Of a DNA stretch of 64,000 nt, positions 23,800-34,767 are shown in pieces. The DNA lies in the NCBI GenBank assembly GCA_015680685.1, contig MNCI01020651.1:146008-210007 (forward strand), given 5' to 3'. This DNA is from Gnetum montanum. Taxonomy: Eukaryota > Streptophyta > Gnetopsida > Gnetales > Gnetaceae. A program made the translations under genes and the position numbers. How positions within the stretch are numbered: position 1 is the first letter of the stretch; each line of letters starts with the position of its first letter. Under the pieces are notes generated by a model. It was not told where the DNA came from. It did no database searches and saw only the letters and a list, made by a program, of their open reading frames with translations.

Positions 23800-26073
23800 T
23801 CTTTTTACAGTTGTTAGAACTAGTAGCAGGTTGGATATTTACAGCTCTCGCAGCGTGATGTTGCTGTGGTTGAGAAGTTCGCCTTGCATTGTTGGAGCAA
23901 GAGGTGTTATGAGAACTACTTGTTGTGGAAGAGGTGCAGATGGATTAGGAGGATGGAATGAGTGTGAGATGTCTCTTGGAGGAGAAGGAGTCCTTCTGAA
24001 GTACTCCTAAACCTGGTAGTGATGGTTGGGAGTTGCATGACCCATAGAGTCACTTGGAGAAACCGTTTGCTACACATAATAACCATAAGGATCGGGCTGT
24101 CAATAAGGGTACTGTTGTGTTGGTGGTGGCATCCCCCATGACTATGGGTATTGCCACTGTTAATCTTATCCAATAGGCTATGGTGGAGTCCCACTTGGAT
24201 ACTCTGTTAGTGGTTGGTGGAACTGCCTTGGGTTACCTTGTGGATAAGGTAACCTTTGGGGTGTGTACCGTTTATTAAGTCTTGGATTTAGCACATACAC
24301 CCCAGACTCCTGCAAATGTGAGATAATTACGCAACATCCCTTAGGATGGTCATAGTAGTAGACCTCACATCCACTATCATCGTCTGTGTCCAAGTTCATG
24401 ACCTCATTGGAGATAGGAATTTTCCCCTTACCCTTGTTATGTGTAGGGCCTAAATATCTCCACTTTTTCTTACCTTTGTCACTACTTTGTTCAACCTTAG
24501 GCTCTTCTACAATTTTCAATACTGTTTCAATTCTTGAGTCTAAGGAATCCCACATTTGGTCTACTTTGACCAATACTTCAGGTGTTAATTTTAGGATGGG
24601 CAAAGTTTTCCAATTCACCAGCTCTTCGATTGGTGACTCATCCTATTCATCATTAAATTTCACACCCATCTTTCGAGGGGAGGGATTGCGGTTGTACTCT
24701 TCCACACTTTCCCTTTTTCATAGCTCATCTTATTCATTTTCTACTTACTCCAACAAGCTACGTACTTCATGGGCTCTAAGTTGTGAGAGTCTCCCTTCGG
24801 TGTAATTTCCAAGAGTTCTCCTCATTTCATTTCTTAGCCCATCCACGATGTGGCGAAGTTGATCTCGCTGAGTGTACCCATGGCCCAAGCAATGATGTAA
24901 CAATGTGTAGTAGCAGGTCATGGTATCATCTAAGGGTTCATGATGACCTTGCTTCTAGCCTTGCATCTGCTTACACAAATTGGACACACTGGAGTACGTC
25001 TGATATTTTTTGTTGAACAGTTGTAGCATCGTACTCCACCTCCTAATGGTTTCTGGTTCTAAGGACTGGTACTAGCTCTCTACTTCTTTGGTGAGTGTCC
25101 TTGGGAACAACTTAATCTTCTGCCACTCATTATCTATGTTCTGCAAGGCATAGCCATCGTGGAATGCCTATAAATGATGTTGAGGATCAGTGTTGTATCC
25201 TCCTTCAAAACGTGGGATATTATTTATGTCCAAATGATTGATCCGACTATCTTTTAAATGCCTTGTGGAAATCCTAACTGCCTCCGTAATGTCAAGCATA
25301 CTTTGGATTGCGAGTAGGGGCTTGTCATGATCGTCTCTTTCATGACGTTTGTGATGTCTACGTTGTTTCCTACTCTCCCTACATCCTTTCCCTTGTCCTC
25401 TCTCTCAACTTTCCCGTCAAGGTCTTTTATCCTTTTTATGTTTATCCTCCCTTTTATGTTCATGGTGGCTATGACCATATGTGGAAGGAGAGGGTGAGTG
25501 ATGTGAAGAACGGGAAGAAGAAGGGGAACCATCGTCATGACGATGTTTCTTGCCTTCTCTTCAGCTACTACAACCCTAATCGTGGTGATGATCTAAGTGT
25601 CTGTCCTTAGTGTGAGTGACTGCTCCTTCCATGAACAGTTGGTGTTCATGGGGATCAGAGCCCGTAGCATGTACAGTTGATGAAAGGCTCTAATGCCTAA
25701 CCTCTTCACCATTGTGAGGAGGGGGAACATCATTTGCTAAGGAACCCATTATGAGGGGTTCCTCATCTCCTATTTTGCTAAGGACGTGTGAGGCTTTGCC
25801 CTTCAGAAAATTATGTTGACTCTTCTACCTTAAGTCCCTCATACATTGGGCATCTGTGGGATAATAATCCCTCATGTCAAAATCTTCCACAACATATTTA
25901 GCATAATGATCTTGCATGTCAATCCGTACCGAGGCACGGAAATGCATGCCATAGATTGATCGATCTAGGGGTAACACGACGTTACCTTGCAAATATCTCC
26001 ACCACAGTTGTTCGTCTTGATGGAGAATAAAAGTAAAGTTGGTAATATACCCCTCGAGATGAGTATATGTCAT
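23800..26073 (-). pseudogene. R6 gag remnant
   Basis: Start chosen at MTYTHLEGY (26073), which aligns near the N-terminal region of R9 gag; the true start may lie further upstream toward the primer site. Order: N-terminal domain (open to 25825), a basic arginine/serine-rich stretch (25600-25330), the capsid core (25270-24620), a long open segment 24618-24178 with CEVYYYDHPKGCC near 24365 (a zinc-knuckle-like cluster with the second Cys replaced), and a proline-rich C-terminal linker (24170-23850). Several TAG/TGA codons and at least two frame changes break it. Confidence 0.75.
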
Positions 26074-26296
26074 CTTGTATTGTTTAGGACTTGGCTAATT
26101 TTGGTTATGTGTTTTATGTTGCCGATTTTCTCTCGTATGGTCCTTAGGTGATGATTTTCTCTTATGAGAAGAAGGTATTTTTATCGGTGTGCTATTTCAC
26201 TATTATATAATTTTTTCTTGATTAACCCGAAGGTTTGTTAAGGCTCACAACGATGTGAGAGATATCCCTTATGTTCTATTCGGCGCATGAACACTT

Positions 26297-26316
26297 AGTC
26301 CCTGGCAACGGTGCCA
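26297..26316 (-). other. Primer binding site of R6 (tRNA-Asp type)
   Basis: The minus strand reads TGGCACCGTTGCCAGGGACT, one base inside the LTR. It is nearly complementary to the 3' end of plant tRNA-Asp(GTC), which ends CCCCGGCAACGGCGCCA. Athila elements are known to use this tRNA. Confidence 0.85.
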
Positions 26317-26317
26317 A

Positions 26318-27276
26318 TGATGAGTGGTGGGTATCCCTACACTCAACCATACAAATACGAGCATCTCTCGCGCAATCTGGTCAAACTCCACAGACTAAAT
26401 TCCTATACACCGCAAGGAACACTTGGGGTTAATCATTCGTTGTCTTCCCAAGCTTTCTTGTATGTGTCACAGTGTATGGTTAAGCAAGTCTAAGGTATAT
26501 GATTTTTTTTGGTATTTTCTATTTTCTCCTATGCTAAGAGGTAAAGGGTTAAGAGACTAAAACTAACTCTAACTACAACACTAAGTCCTAGCTTCATCAT
26601 CCGTTCCCACTTGCCATACACACCCTGAACTATGCAACTATGGCTACCAAACGTTAATCGTTACTGGGATCACCACATGTAACACACGTGCTCGAAGTGG
26701 TCGTACTGAGGCACTTAACTAACCTAAGTGTGATAAGCATCTATTCCTTAGCTAATTATACACATCCTTGGATGCTCATAACCAAGTCGTACTTATCCCA
26801 CGTTCTAGGAGTTGAGGGTGAGAGAGCCTAATTGTGATGTGTAGTCAATTTTTTGATTAGCTGTACACATTCGTCAATGCTTGTAATCAAGTCGTACTCA
26901 TGCCGCACTAACAATAGGTAATAAATAACATGTAATAAAACCTATTCATGCATTGCAAGGTTTATCCAAAAAGCTCATCTTTATTTCCGTACACAACTTG
27001 CATTCATGTAGAAAGCTTCTTGAATAAAGATCTATTCACTTGGGGACTCCTACTGTGGGCACATGGAAATTAATCTATCTCTGGAGTGATCAATCTGCCA
27101 GAGCTTCGCTACTTTATGCCTATGATTGGAAATGAGTGGAGTGCTACCTCTCATTTATAGATATGGTGGTGAACCGCGATATCGTGTACGCGATATTGCA
27201 GGGGACAACGTAATATCGTGTACACAATATTGCATGGGATGCGATATCGCGGCTCATGTGATATCGCATCTCATCA
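26318..27276 (-). repeat. R6 5' LTR (959 bp)
   Basis: Plus-strand borders TGATGAGTGG and CATCTCATCA. It has the same layout as the 3' LTR, with a somewhat longer GATATC palindrome cluster (27176-27270) and a changed TATA box (CTATAAATGA on minus, near 27159-27150). Confidence 0.9.
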
Positions 27277-27281
27277 AGGTT

Positions 27282-27615
27282 CTTAGATGGGTTCATTTTC
27301 TTAGGATGGGAATTAATAAGTCAATTAAATGGTTCCATGCATACCTTGGATAATCTAACATTCTTAGGTGTTAGCCATCAAGTTTCTTTTAGCTTAATGA
27401 CTCCTACACTCTCTTGTGTGCACAGTTGTTTCACACATTTGTTGTAGATTGATGTAATGACTATGTTGATATTCTAGAAGGTCATTCCACAACTACACCT
27501 TTATTTTCTAGTAGTAATGCATGGAATCTATTGCATATGTATGGATTTGTGCTTTTTGTTCTTAGATATTTCAATAGATAAATCTCTCATACTTAAATTA
27601 GCATTGATTATGCTA
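27282..27615. other. R7 spacer after protease
   Basis: Noncoding stretch between the protease remnant and the R6 insertion. No gene supported. Confidence 0.45.
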
Positions 27616-27619
27616 AAGC

Positions 27620-28098
27620 CATACCCTCCCCATGATAATTGGAAATTACTTATCTTCATTTTTCACATCAATTATAAGAAAGCCTGCTAGATAAGATCAC
27701 CCATTGATAGTTTTCACCACATCCTCTATCTATCTCAAAGGAATGATAACAAATTGATCTGCAAGATCCAACCTTATATTGCACTCCTTTAAGGGTGGTA
27801 GGTTCTATGTTTGATATGTTTCATAAGAGATCAAATTCACCCCAAAACCTAAGTCTAATAGAGCTTTGCATGATAAATTTCCAAGTATCCCTAGATAAAT
27901 CAAAGGAACTCCTTGATCAATTCTTTTCCTAGGGAGTGGTCCTACCTTTATCCAATTTGTGACTATTTCTATAAGCATAATAGTTTGCGTGATTATCTTT
28001 GATGATGATGGAGGCTTGTGGTTGATAAGAGAATTTGTTGTAGGAGAAGCTAGTCCCAATGAAGTGCTAATTCTACTAGCCTTTGTAGGACTTGTCAC
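27620..28098 (-). pseudogene. R7 aspartic protease remnant
   Basis: NWIKVGPLPRKR, then LLDLGFGVNLIS (about 27860-27825) where the catalytic D-S-G has become D-L-G, then FPIIMGRVWL near 27640. Stops and substitutions are frequent. It aligns with the R6 protease throughout. Confidence 0.7.
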
Positions 28099-28519
28099 AA
28101 AGAAAGGACATTTCTTTGACTGCCCTTAGTGTTGTTGGTAAGATCCTCTATCTATAGACTTATTACCCTTACAGCTTTCCTCTACTATGATTGTGATGGT
28201 AATTCACCTTGCATAGTAGGTGGTGGCACTAGTGGAAAATGAGTTGGATGTTGATTTGAAGAATCAGCTATTGATGGATGCATATATGAGTTTGGATCTA
28301 TCCTTGGTGGTTTTGGTCTATGGTACTCCATGGGGTAGTATTATGAAGTTTGGATAGTAGCATTACCAGGAGAGATTGGACGTTGAACATAGTATCCATA
28401 AGGATTAGGCTACAGATATGGATATTGTTGGGGTGGTGGTGGCATAGCATATGATTGGCGTTGTTGCCACTGCTGATGGTACTATTCCTATGGCTATGGA
28501 TAGGCTCCACTAGCATAGT

Positions 28520-30515
28520 ATGTGGTTGAAGGTTCTACCTATAGTTACCTTAAGGATAAGGTAACCTTATGGGCATTTATTTTTTAACAAATTTCGTACT
28601 AAATGCATATGCCCCCCATTTTTTTGTAAATGTGCCATTACTAGAAAGCATTCCTTGGGATGTTCAAACTAACACGCAACACATCCTTCGTCATTAATAG
28701 AGGTAGTTTTTGAACACTCAGCCATTAAATCCACTTTGTCCTTTCATCCAAAATCTTTCTTCTTTTTCTTTTCTTTGCCCTTTCCAAAGGGTTTCTTTTC
28801 TCTCTCCTCCACAATTTTTAGAACAATTGTACATCTCTCATCAACTAAGTCCCACATTTTTGCTACCTATGCTACTACATCAATGATAAATTTTTGGATC
28901 AATAAAGTTTTCTTCTAAATTTCCTAATCAAAGGTCTCATCCTCCTATGTGTCACAAACTCATGCATCCCTTTTCTTGATAGAGGGATCTCTATTGTACT
29001 CGTCAAATAATTCTCTCTTTCATAATTCACCTTCCACCTTAGTCAATTTATCAATTAATTTCTAGATTCAATGGATAATCATTTCAGATAGTTAGCCTTA
29101 AAAATAAATCCCAAGGGTCTCTCTAGTCTTGTTTTGTAATCCATCTATAATATGCCTTGGTTGCTCTCGCTATGAGAATCCATGCCCTAGACATATGTGT
29201 AGTAGTTAATAGTATCTTCCCATTATTGCATCAAGGGTTTCATGAGTCCCTTACTTTCATCCTTGGATTTGTTTTCTTAAGTTAGACATCAATGAGTAGG
29301 TTTGGTACTTATTTGTGAAGATCTATAACATGGTACTCCATCTTCTGATTGATTCAATTTTGAGTGATCTATACCAACTCTTTGCCTCTTTCACAAGTAT
29401 TCTTGGAATTAACTTCAACTTCTACTAATCACTTTCAATCTTTTGTAGGATGTAAGAATCATGGAAAGCTTGGGATGTGATGTTGTGGATCAACAATATA
29501 ACCAACTTCAAATATTGGCATGTTATTCATATCATGCCATTTGATACAACTATCCTTCACATGCTTTGTTGGTATGTGGATAGCTTCTTGAATGTTTATC
29601 ATGCTATGGGTTGCCATCAAGGGTTCATCATCATAATCAAGTTCATGTGCTCTATTGTAGTGGTGTCCCCTTCTACGCTCATACCTTTCATGATCCTCCC
29701 TTTGATCCATTTGTCTTCTTTGCTCATATACTTCATCTTCTAAATTAGAGTGTCCTGAATGATGTTCATGAGCCCTTCTTTCTTCTCTATCATGATCTTG
29801 ATACTTGTAGCTTCTTATGTCAAAGTCCACCAACAATCATGATGAGGTGGACAAGATAGTAGGAGAATGGTGCTAGCTTGTCCTCCTTTCATGAGTCTTA
29901 TGTTCTCCTTTGTAAGGCCCAACAAGAACTCTTGGCCTTGAGTCCTACTTATACTTTGAGTTAGTAACTTCCCTCCTAGGTGTCCTTGCTAGAGTGAAAT
30001 GAAGTTAAACTTTATTAGGTTCCTCAATTTTGATGATAGGTATTTTTGAAGGCTCTTCATGATTCTTATGGAGTTGTTCTATAATGAATACATCAACCTC
30101 CAGTTCTTCCAAAGATAATAGAAGTTTTGACCTATTTCCCTTTGTTGTGTGCATGTTGGATTTCTATAGCAGCATCTTTCCTCATTTTCTTCTTTGTGGA
30201 TTCCATAGGATCTTGTCATGTGATGAGTCACATGATACCATTCTAAAGTTAATCTAAAAGTATTCTTCATAAGATAGTTTGGAGCATGCTAAGTGTTGCA
30301 TGTTTTAGAGGCAAGACTTTGTTGCCTTGCATGTCTCTCCACCTCATTTTTCTATATTGATTGAAGATAAAAGTAAAATCTGGATGATAAGGATCAGTGT
30401 AAGCATACATGATTTTTGTTTGCATTCGCATCCCCCATTCTTCTTCTTCATCAATTCTATTATTTCTTCTATATGGTTTCTTGGTAGGTGATGTCGTATT
30501 CCCTTTTGAAGCCAT
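28520..30515 (-). pseudogene. R7 gag remnant
   Basis: Starts MASKGNTTSPTKK (30515), with an acidic/basic N-terminal region. The segment 29836-29459 is open: an arginine/histidine/glutamate-rich stretch followed by the MNNMPIFEVGYIVDPQHH block that also occurs in R4, R6 and R9. A serine-lysine-rich tail precedes a proline-rich linker (28516-28298). Frames are broken by many stops. Confidence 0.65.
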
Positions 30516-30620
30516 ATTATGGTTTAAGATGTTTGTTGAAGCATGCCTATTTTAGAGTTATGAATTTTAATGTTGACTTTTGAAAATTTTTTGAAATTAA
30601 TTACTTAGCATACATTGACT

Positions 30621-30640
30621 AGTCCTTAACAACGACACCA
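30621..30640 (-). other. Primer binding site of R7 (decayed tRNA-Asp type)
   Basis: The minus strand reads TGGTGTCGTTGTTAAGGACT, the R6/R9 primer site with several transition changes, one base from the LTR start at 30642. Confidence 0.7.
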
Positions 30641-30641
30641 A

Positions 30642-31480
30642 TGATGAGTGGTGGAGCAATCTAACACCCAACCATACAAGTGATAGGTATTCACACATGA
30701 CCAAATCATAATCTGTGTATGAGGCAATGTGATTATGCTAGTAATTGGTTTAAGTTTGTGACTATTTTCTTCCCACATGAGCTAGTGAAATCTATGGGTA
30801 TGGTTTAACTCAAAGTGAGGTATATGATATGTTGATGTTGTATGGCCATTATTAGTCCTAGTAAAATGGTAAAATAAAAAGAGTTTCTAAGTCTAACTAA
30901 AATAGTAAAAAAATCTATTATATCCTAAGGCCATGAGTACCCAACCATGACATTCCATACACATCATGAGCTTCATGTAACTACTAATGGGATTACCAAG
31001 TACTTTGCTACTAGGCAAACCAAGTAGTAGTAGCACTACTAGGTTTCGAAGCAATTACACTTAAGTATTCAAGATCAATCATAGTCATTTTGCTTAACAA
31101 TAGTAATGGTAAAGTCCATAGAAAAGTAAACATTACCTAAAAAAATAATAAATACTATTCTAAGTAAAATAGTAAACTAAGAGAATGATACAATAGTATG
31201 AAATAGCTTGATCTTTATTGCTAGTCACACTTGTACCCAAGTATAAGATGCTTGAATAAAGACTTCGTACACTACATCATACTATATTATGGGCATTCAC
31301 ACTTCAAAGTTTTTAGAACTAAAAACATGAAAACAATCTAAAAGATTCTAGATACTATGAAATGAAACATTCTATGGATCCATGTGCCTAAGTTCTATAT
31401 TTATAGGCTAGCATGCATCCTGCCATACCACATATATGATAACATAGCTAGTGCTACAATACTGTATATCCGATATTGCA
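30642..31480 (-). repeat. R7 5' LTR (about 839 bp)
   Basis: Plus-strand start TGATGAGTGGTGGAG. The right border is set at ...GATATTGCA because a reverse-transcriptase frame on the other strand begins directly at 31481. It is related to the partial LTR at 18291-18886 and more distantly to the other LTRs. The right border is approximate. Confidence 0.6.
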
Positions 31481-33685
31481 ATCCTTGAAAAACTTGACTT
31501 TATCAATAATGGAGTGGAAATATTCATGGATAATTTTTCCTTTTATGGACTACAATGTAAACAAGAATTAGACTAATTAGAGTAGGTTTTAAAAAGATGT
31601 GTTGAAACTAATCCAAAGCTCAATTAGTAGAAAAGCCATCTAATGGTCCAAGATGGTATTGTTATGAGACATAAAGTATCTCAAAAAAAATAGAGGTAGA
31701 TCTTGATATGATAAGAGCCATTTAAAATAATACCTAGAGGCCATAAACTATTAAATATATTAGATTATTCCTTGGCCATAGAGGATATTATAGAAGATTC
31801 ATTGAAAATTTCTCAAAGATAGAAAAAGCTTCTAGTAGAATTGACAAAGAAAGATGCACCATTTTAATGAATAGAATAGTGTGAGAATGCATTTGAAACA
31901 TTGAAAAATAAGCTAATTAAAATACCAATTCTTTGATCTCTAGATTGGTCTAAGCCCTTCAACATTATGATAGATGCTTCAAGCTACACACTAGGTGAAG
32001 TGCTGACTTAGCTTGATGATAAGAAAAGACCATATTACATACACTACGCTAGTAGAAACATTATCAAGGCACAACTTAATTACATCACTATAAAAAAGGA
32101 GCTTATGACTGTAATGTGTGCACTTGAAAAATTTAGACATTATGTGTTTAGATATCGTATTTATGTCTACATGGATCATAGTTCTATTAGGTTTCTAATA
32201 AAAAAAGTAGTTTTCAATCCAAGGATGATATGATGACTTGTGATACTACAATATTTTGGCATCACTATGATAGATAAGAAAGGAATAGAAAATATTGTAG
32301 CTGATCATTTTTCAAGACTAATATGGGTACCACAGGAATAGGATGAATCATTATCAAACCAATTTCTCAATGAAAATTTGTTTACAAAGATAACAATGGA
32401 AATCAACTCAACAGAAAAGTCATGGATTGTTGACTCCATGAATTATCTCATCACGCAATAGCTTCTTGTTGAGTGGAATAAGATAAAAAAGGAATAGTTC
32501 CTTCACCAAGTTAAATAGTATATAAAAATCTTTAGAGGATATGTGCTGATGGACTAATAAGATGCACATAAGAATTCTACAAGATGCACATAAGGAACCA
32601 TGTGGTGGTCACTATGTAGGATGTAGAACAACACTGAAGCTAATGATGGTAGATTACTTTTGGTCTACCATATTTAAGGATGCACACAAATTCACTGAAT
32701 TTTATGAAAGATGGCATCGTGACGAAGGAGTAACAATTAGAAATGAAGGATCACAATAATTGATCTAGCCATTAGAGCCATTTGATATTTGGTGAATTAA
32801 TTTTATGGTACCCATCATACCTATGTCCAACAAGAAACCATACATTTTAGTGACAGTTGATTATTGAACAAAGTGGGCAGAAGTAGCTATAGTTAAAGAT
32901 TGCACAACCAAAATAGTTGCTAAATTCCTTCAACAACACATGGTGAACAGATCTAGAGTACCATGCATCCTCATATCTAATAATGAAAAAAATTTTATAG
33001 GAGTTATAGTTAAAAAGATAATGCAACAACTTGGGGTGAATCACAAATTAACCATGCCATACCATTTCCAAGCAAATGATCAAGTAGAAGTGACTAACCA
33101 AGAAATCACAAGAGTATTTACTAGAATAGTTAGTTAATTTAGAAAGGACTAAAGCACTAAGCTGAATAATGCTCTATGGACATATAGATCCAGATGGGAA
33201 CTTCCAATAGGATATTGATCATATGAACTAGTTTATGAAAAAATTCCTACACTACCAATCCAAGTGGAGCTACAAACATTAGCTACTACTAGTGAGCTTG
33301 ACTTGGAACTAAACTTAGCTTAAAAAAGAGAGAAAAAAAAACATCTCATGAATCTTGACCTTTTAGAAGACAATAGACTTGTAGCTTTGATGAGTAATGA
33401 CATTTACAAGAAATACTATAAATGTAGGAATAACATAAGAATATGACATGTATCAATACAATTGGATGATAAAGTCCTATACTACAATCCTAGTCATATG
33501 CCACAAAAGGCTAAGTTTCAAACTTTATGGGAGGGATCCTATATCATCCATGCAACATACCAATCAGGTGCCATGGAGATCTATCACCCAACCATTCTAC
33601 AAAAGCTTATCCTAGTTAATAATTATCAAGTTAAATCATTCTATGAACATCCCAACTCCTCTATGGATCCTACCATATATACCAA
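31481..33685 (+). pseudogene. pol: R8 RT-RNase H-integrase remnant
   Basis: Order: C-terminal reverse transcriptase with VEIFMDNFSFYG at about 31511-31546 (the FMDD catalytic motif has become FMDN); a thumb/connection region; RNase H with IMIDASSYTLGEVL at about 31964-32005 and a recognisable K.LNY..IKKELMTVMCALEKFRHY block (32070-32145); integrase zinc region (32562-32720; PCGGHYVG); catalytic core where the first D is N (WxINFMVP, 32790s) and the second is N (ISNNEKNF, about 32975-32998); and the C-terminal GPY/F-like module with FQTLWEGSYII near 33510-33545. Catalytic residues are lost and stops are frequent, so it is inactive. Confidence 0.75.
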
Positions 33686-33697
33686 ACCACCATTAAC
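31481..33697 (+). mobile_element. R8: Athila-like pol remnant, interrupted by R9
   Basis: Plus-strand remnant starting inside reverse transcriptase and ending just after integrase, where R9 inserted. Its 3' UTR resumes at 60377. TTAAC (33693-33697) and TTAAT (60372-60376) are the R9 target duplication. Its own gag, protease and LTRs are not seen. It abuts the R7 LTR head to head. Confidence 0.7.
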
Positions 33698-33703
33698 TGA
33701 TGA

Positions 33704-33850
33704 GAGTAGTTACTCTAATTATTAGAGTGGTTACTCTAGTGGTTACTCTAGCAGTTACTCTAATTATTAGAGTGGTTACTCTAGCAATTACTCTAATTAT
33801 TAGAGTGCTTACTCTAGCAGTTACTTTAGCAATTATTCTAATTGTTAGAG
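33704..33850. repeat. Palindromic U3 repeats of R9 5' LTR
   Basis: At least three copies of ACTCTAATTATTAGAGT (8-base arms around one base), spaced by GGTTACTCTAGC-like units. The partner array in the 3' LTR is at 59452-59590. Both strands give open frames of repeated TLIIRVV, which are not genes. Confidence 0.9.
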
Positions 33851-33866
33851 TAGTTTCTCCCAAGTC

Positions 33867-33872
33867 TATAAA
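33867..33872 (+). promoter_or_regulatory. TATA box of R9 5' LTR
   Basis: TATAAA directly downstream of the palindromic array. The 3' LTR has the fuller TATAAATA at 59603. Confidence 0.55.
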
Positions 33873-34632
33873 GATAGTGCCCATGAACACAATTGGAAGG
33901 AAGTCTTTCAGTAGTCAAGTAGAAAAACTATTGTAGTATGTTTCAAGGTTAGAGTATTTTCCAAGTGCCCATAATAGGAGGTCTAAGTGTGGATGGATCT
34001 TCATTTGAGCATTGTGTACCTGAGCACACCTTGTGTACAACAATAAAGACAAGCTCTTTGATTCATCCTTACAGCACTTGAGATTTGTTTTCTTACACAT
34101 TTCTTTTATTTTATTTTCTTATTCATTTATTTTATTTTATTTTATGCACTTTACATTTCTGTTATTAGCATAGCAATTCATTTTTATTAATTAAACAAAT
34201 CATTAAATTACATAAGCATGACCACTTCGAGCATGCATGTAATACTTGGTAACCTAGTAACAATTAGCGTTTGGTAATCCCAATAGTGTTGCACTGGTTC
34301 AAGATGTGTACAGCAAGTGGGAAGAGGTGCTAGTATTAGGATTAGTTAAAAATTAGTTAATGAGTAGTTAAGTTAAATTAGTCACTTAGTTATCTCTCTC
34401 TTTCCCTATTAGCACAAGACATAAAAACATAAAAGCTATAAAAATCATATGCCTCAAGCTTACTTAACCATACAATCGTGACATACAAGTAAGTTTGGGA
34501 AGACAATGATCAATCAACCTATCCTTATTCCATAAGGGTGCATAAGCACTTATTTGTTGGAAGTCAACCAGATCATGTGTGAAACACTCATATTCATATG
34601 GTTGAGTGTAGGGGTACCTCACCGCTCATCAT

Positions 34633-34652
34633 TGGTGTCGTTGCTAGGGACT
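34633..34652 (+). other. Primer binding site of R9 (tRNA-Asp type)
   Basis: TGGTGTCGTTGCTAGGGACT, one base after the LTR. It matches the complement of the plant tRNA-Asp 3' end apart from transition-type changes, the same site as in R6. Confidence 0.85.
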
Positions 34653-34767
34653 TAGTTGTTTATGTGCTAACTAGAACATAGGAAATCATTCACATCATTG
34701 GAACGAACCCTTAGGGTTGGTTGAGAAAATAATAAACAAGAATACATTACACCCTGAACAACCAAGT

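Larger units (their letters stand above)
19956..27276 (-). mobile_element. R6: complete non-autonomous Athila-like element (7.3 kb)
   Basis: The best-preserved short element here. On the minus strand: 5' LTR (27276-26318), tRNA-Asp-type primer site (26316-26297), gag (about 26073-23800), protease (23737-22847), T-rich 3' UTR, polypurine tract (20887-20875), 3' LTR (20874-19956). Flanks GGGTT (19951-19955) and AGGTT (27277-27281) are a 5-bp target duplication with one change. There is no RT, RNase H or integrase. The two LTRs are close to each other by eye (roughly nine in ten bases or better), with mostly transition differences. It sits in R7. Confidence 0.9.
27277..31480 (-). mobile_element. 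R7: older Athila-like gag-protease element interrupted by R6
   Basis: Minus-strand element with 5' LTR (31480-30642), degenerate primer site (30640-30621), gag (30515-28520) and protease (28098-27620). Its 3' part continues beyond the R6 insertion at 19950 and below. RT to integrase are absent between protease and the A/T-rich 3' UTR array, so it too seems to be of the gag-protease type. It is much more decayed than R6. Its 3' LTR is not recognisable in the expected orientation. Confidence 0.65.
33698..34631 (+). repeat. R9 5' LTR (934 bp)
   Basis: Runs from TGATGAGAG to GCTCATCA. Instead of the GATATC cluster seen in R2, R4 and R6, U3 begins with repeated 17-base near-palindromes ACTCTAATTATTAGAGT and GGTTACTCTAG units (33704-33850), followed by TATAAA at 33867 and the shared block from about 33955. 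Confidence 0.9.

Noticed and set aside
33693-33936. Frames of repeated TLIIRVV on both strands, also 59384-59672
   Set aside because: Translation of palindromic LTR repeats; frames open on both strands because the units are palindromic.
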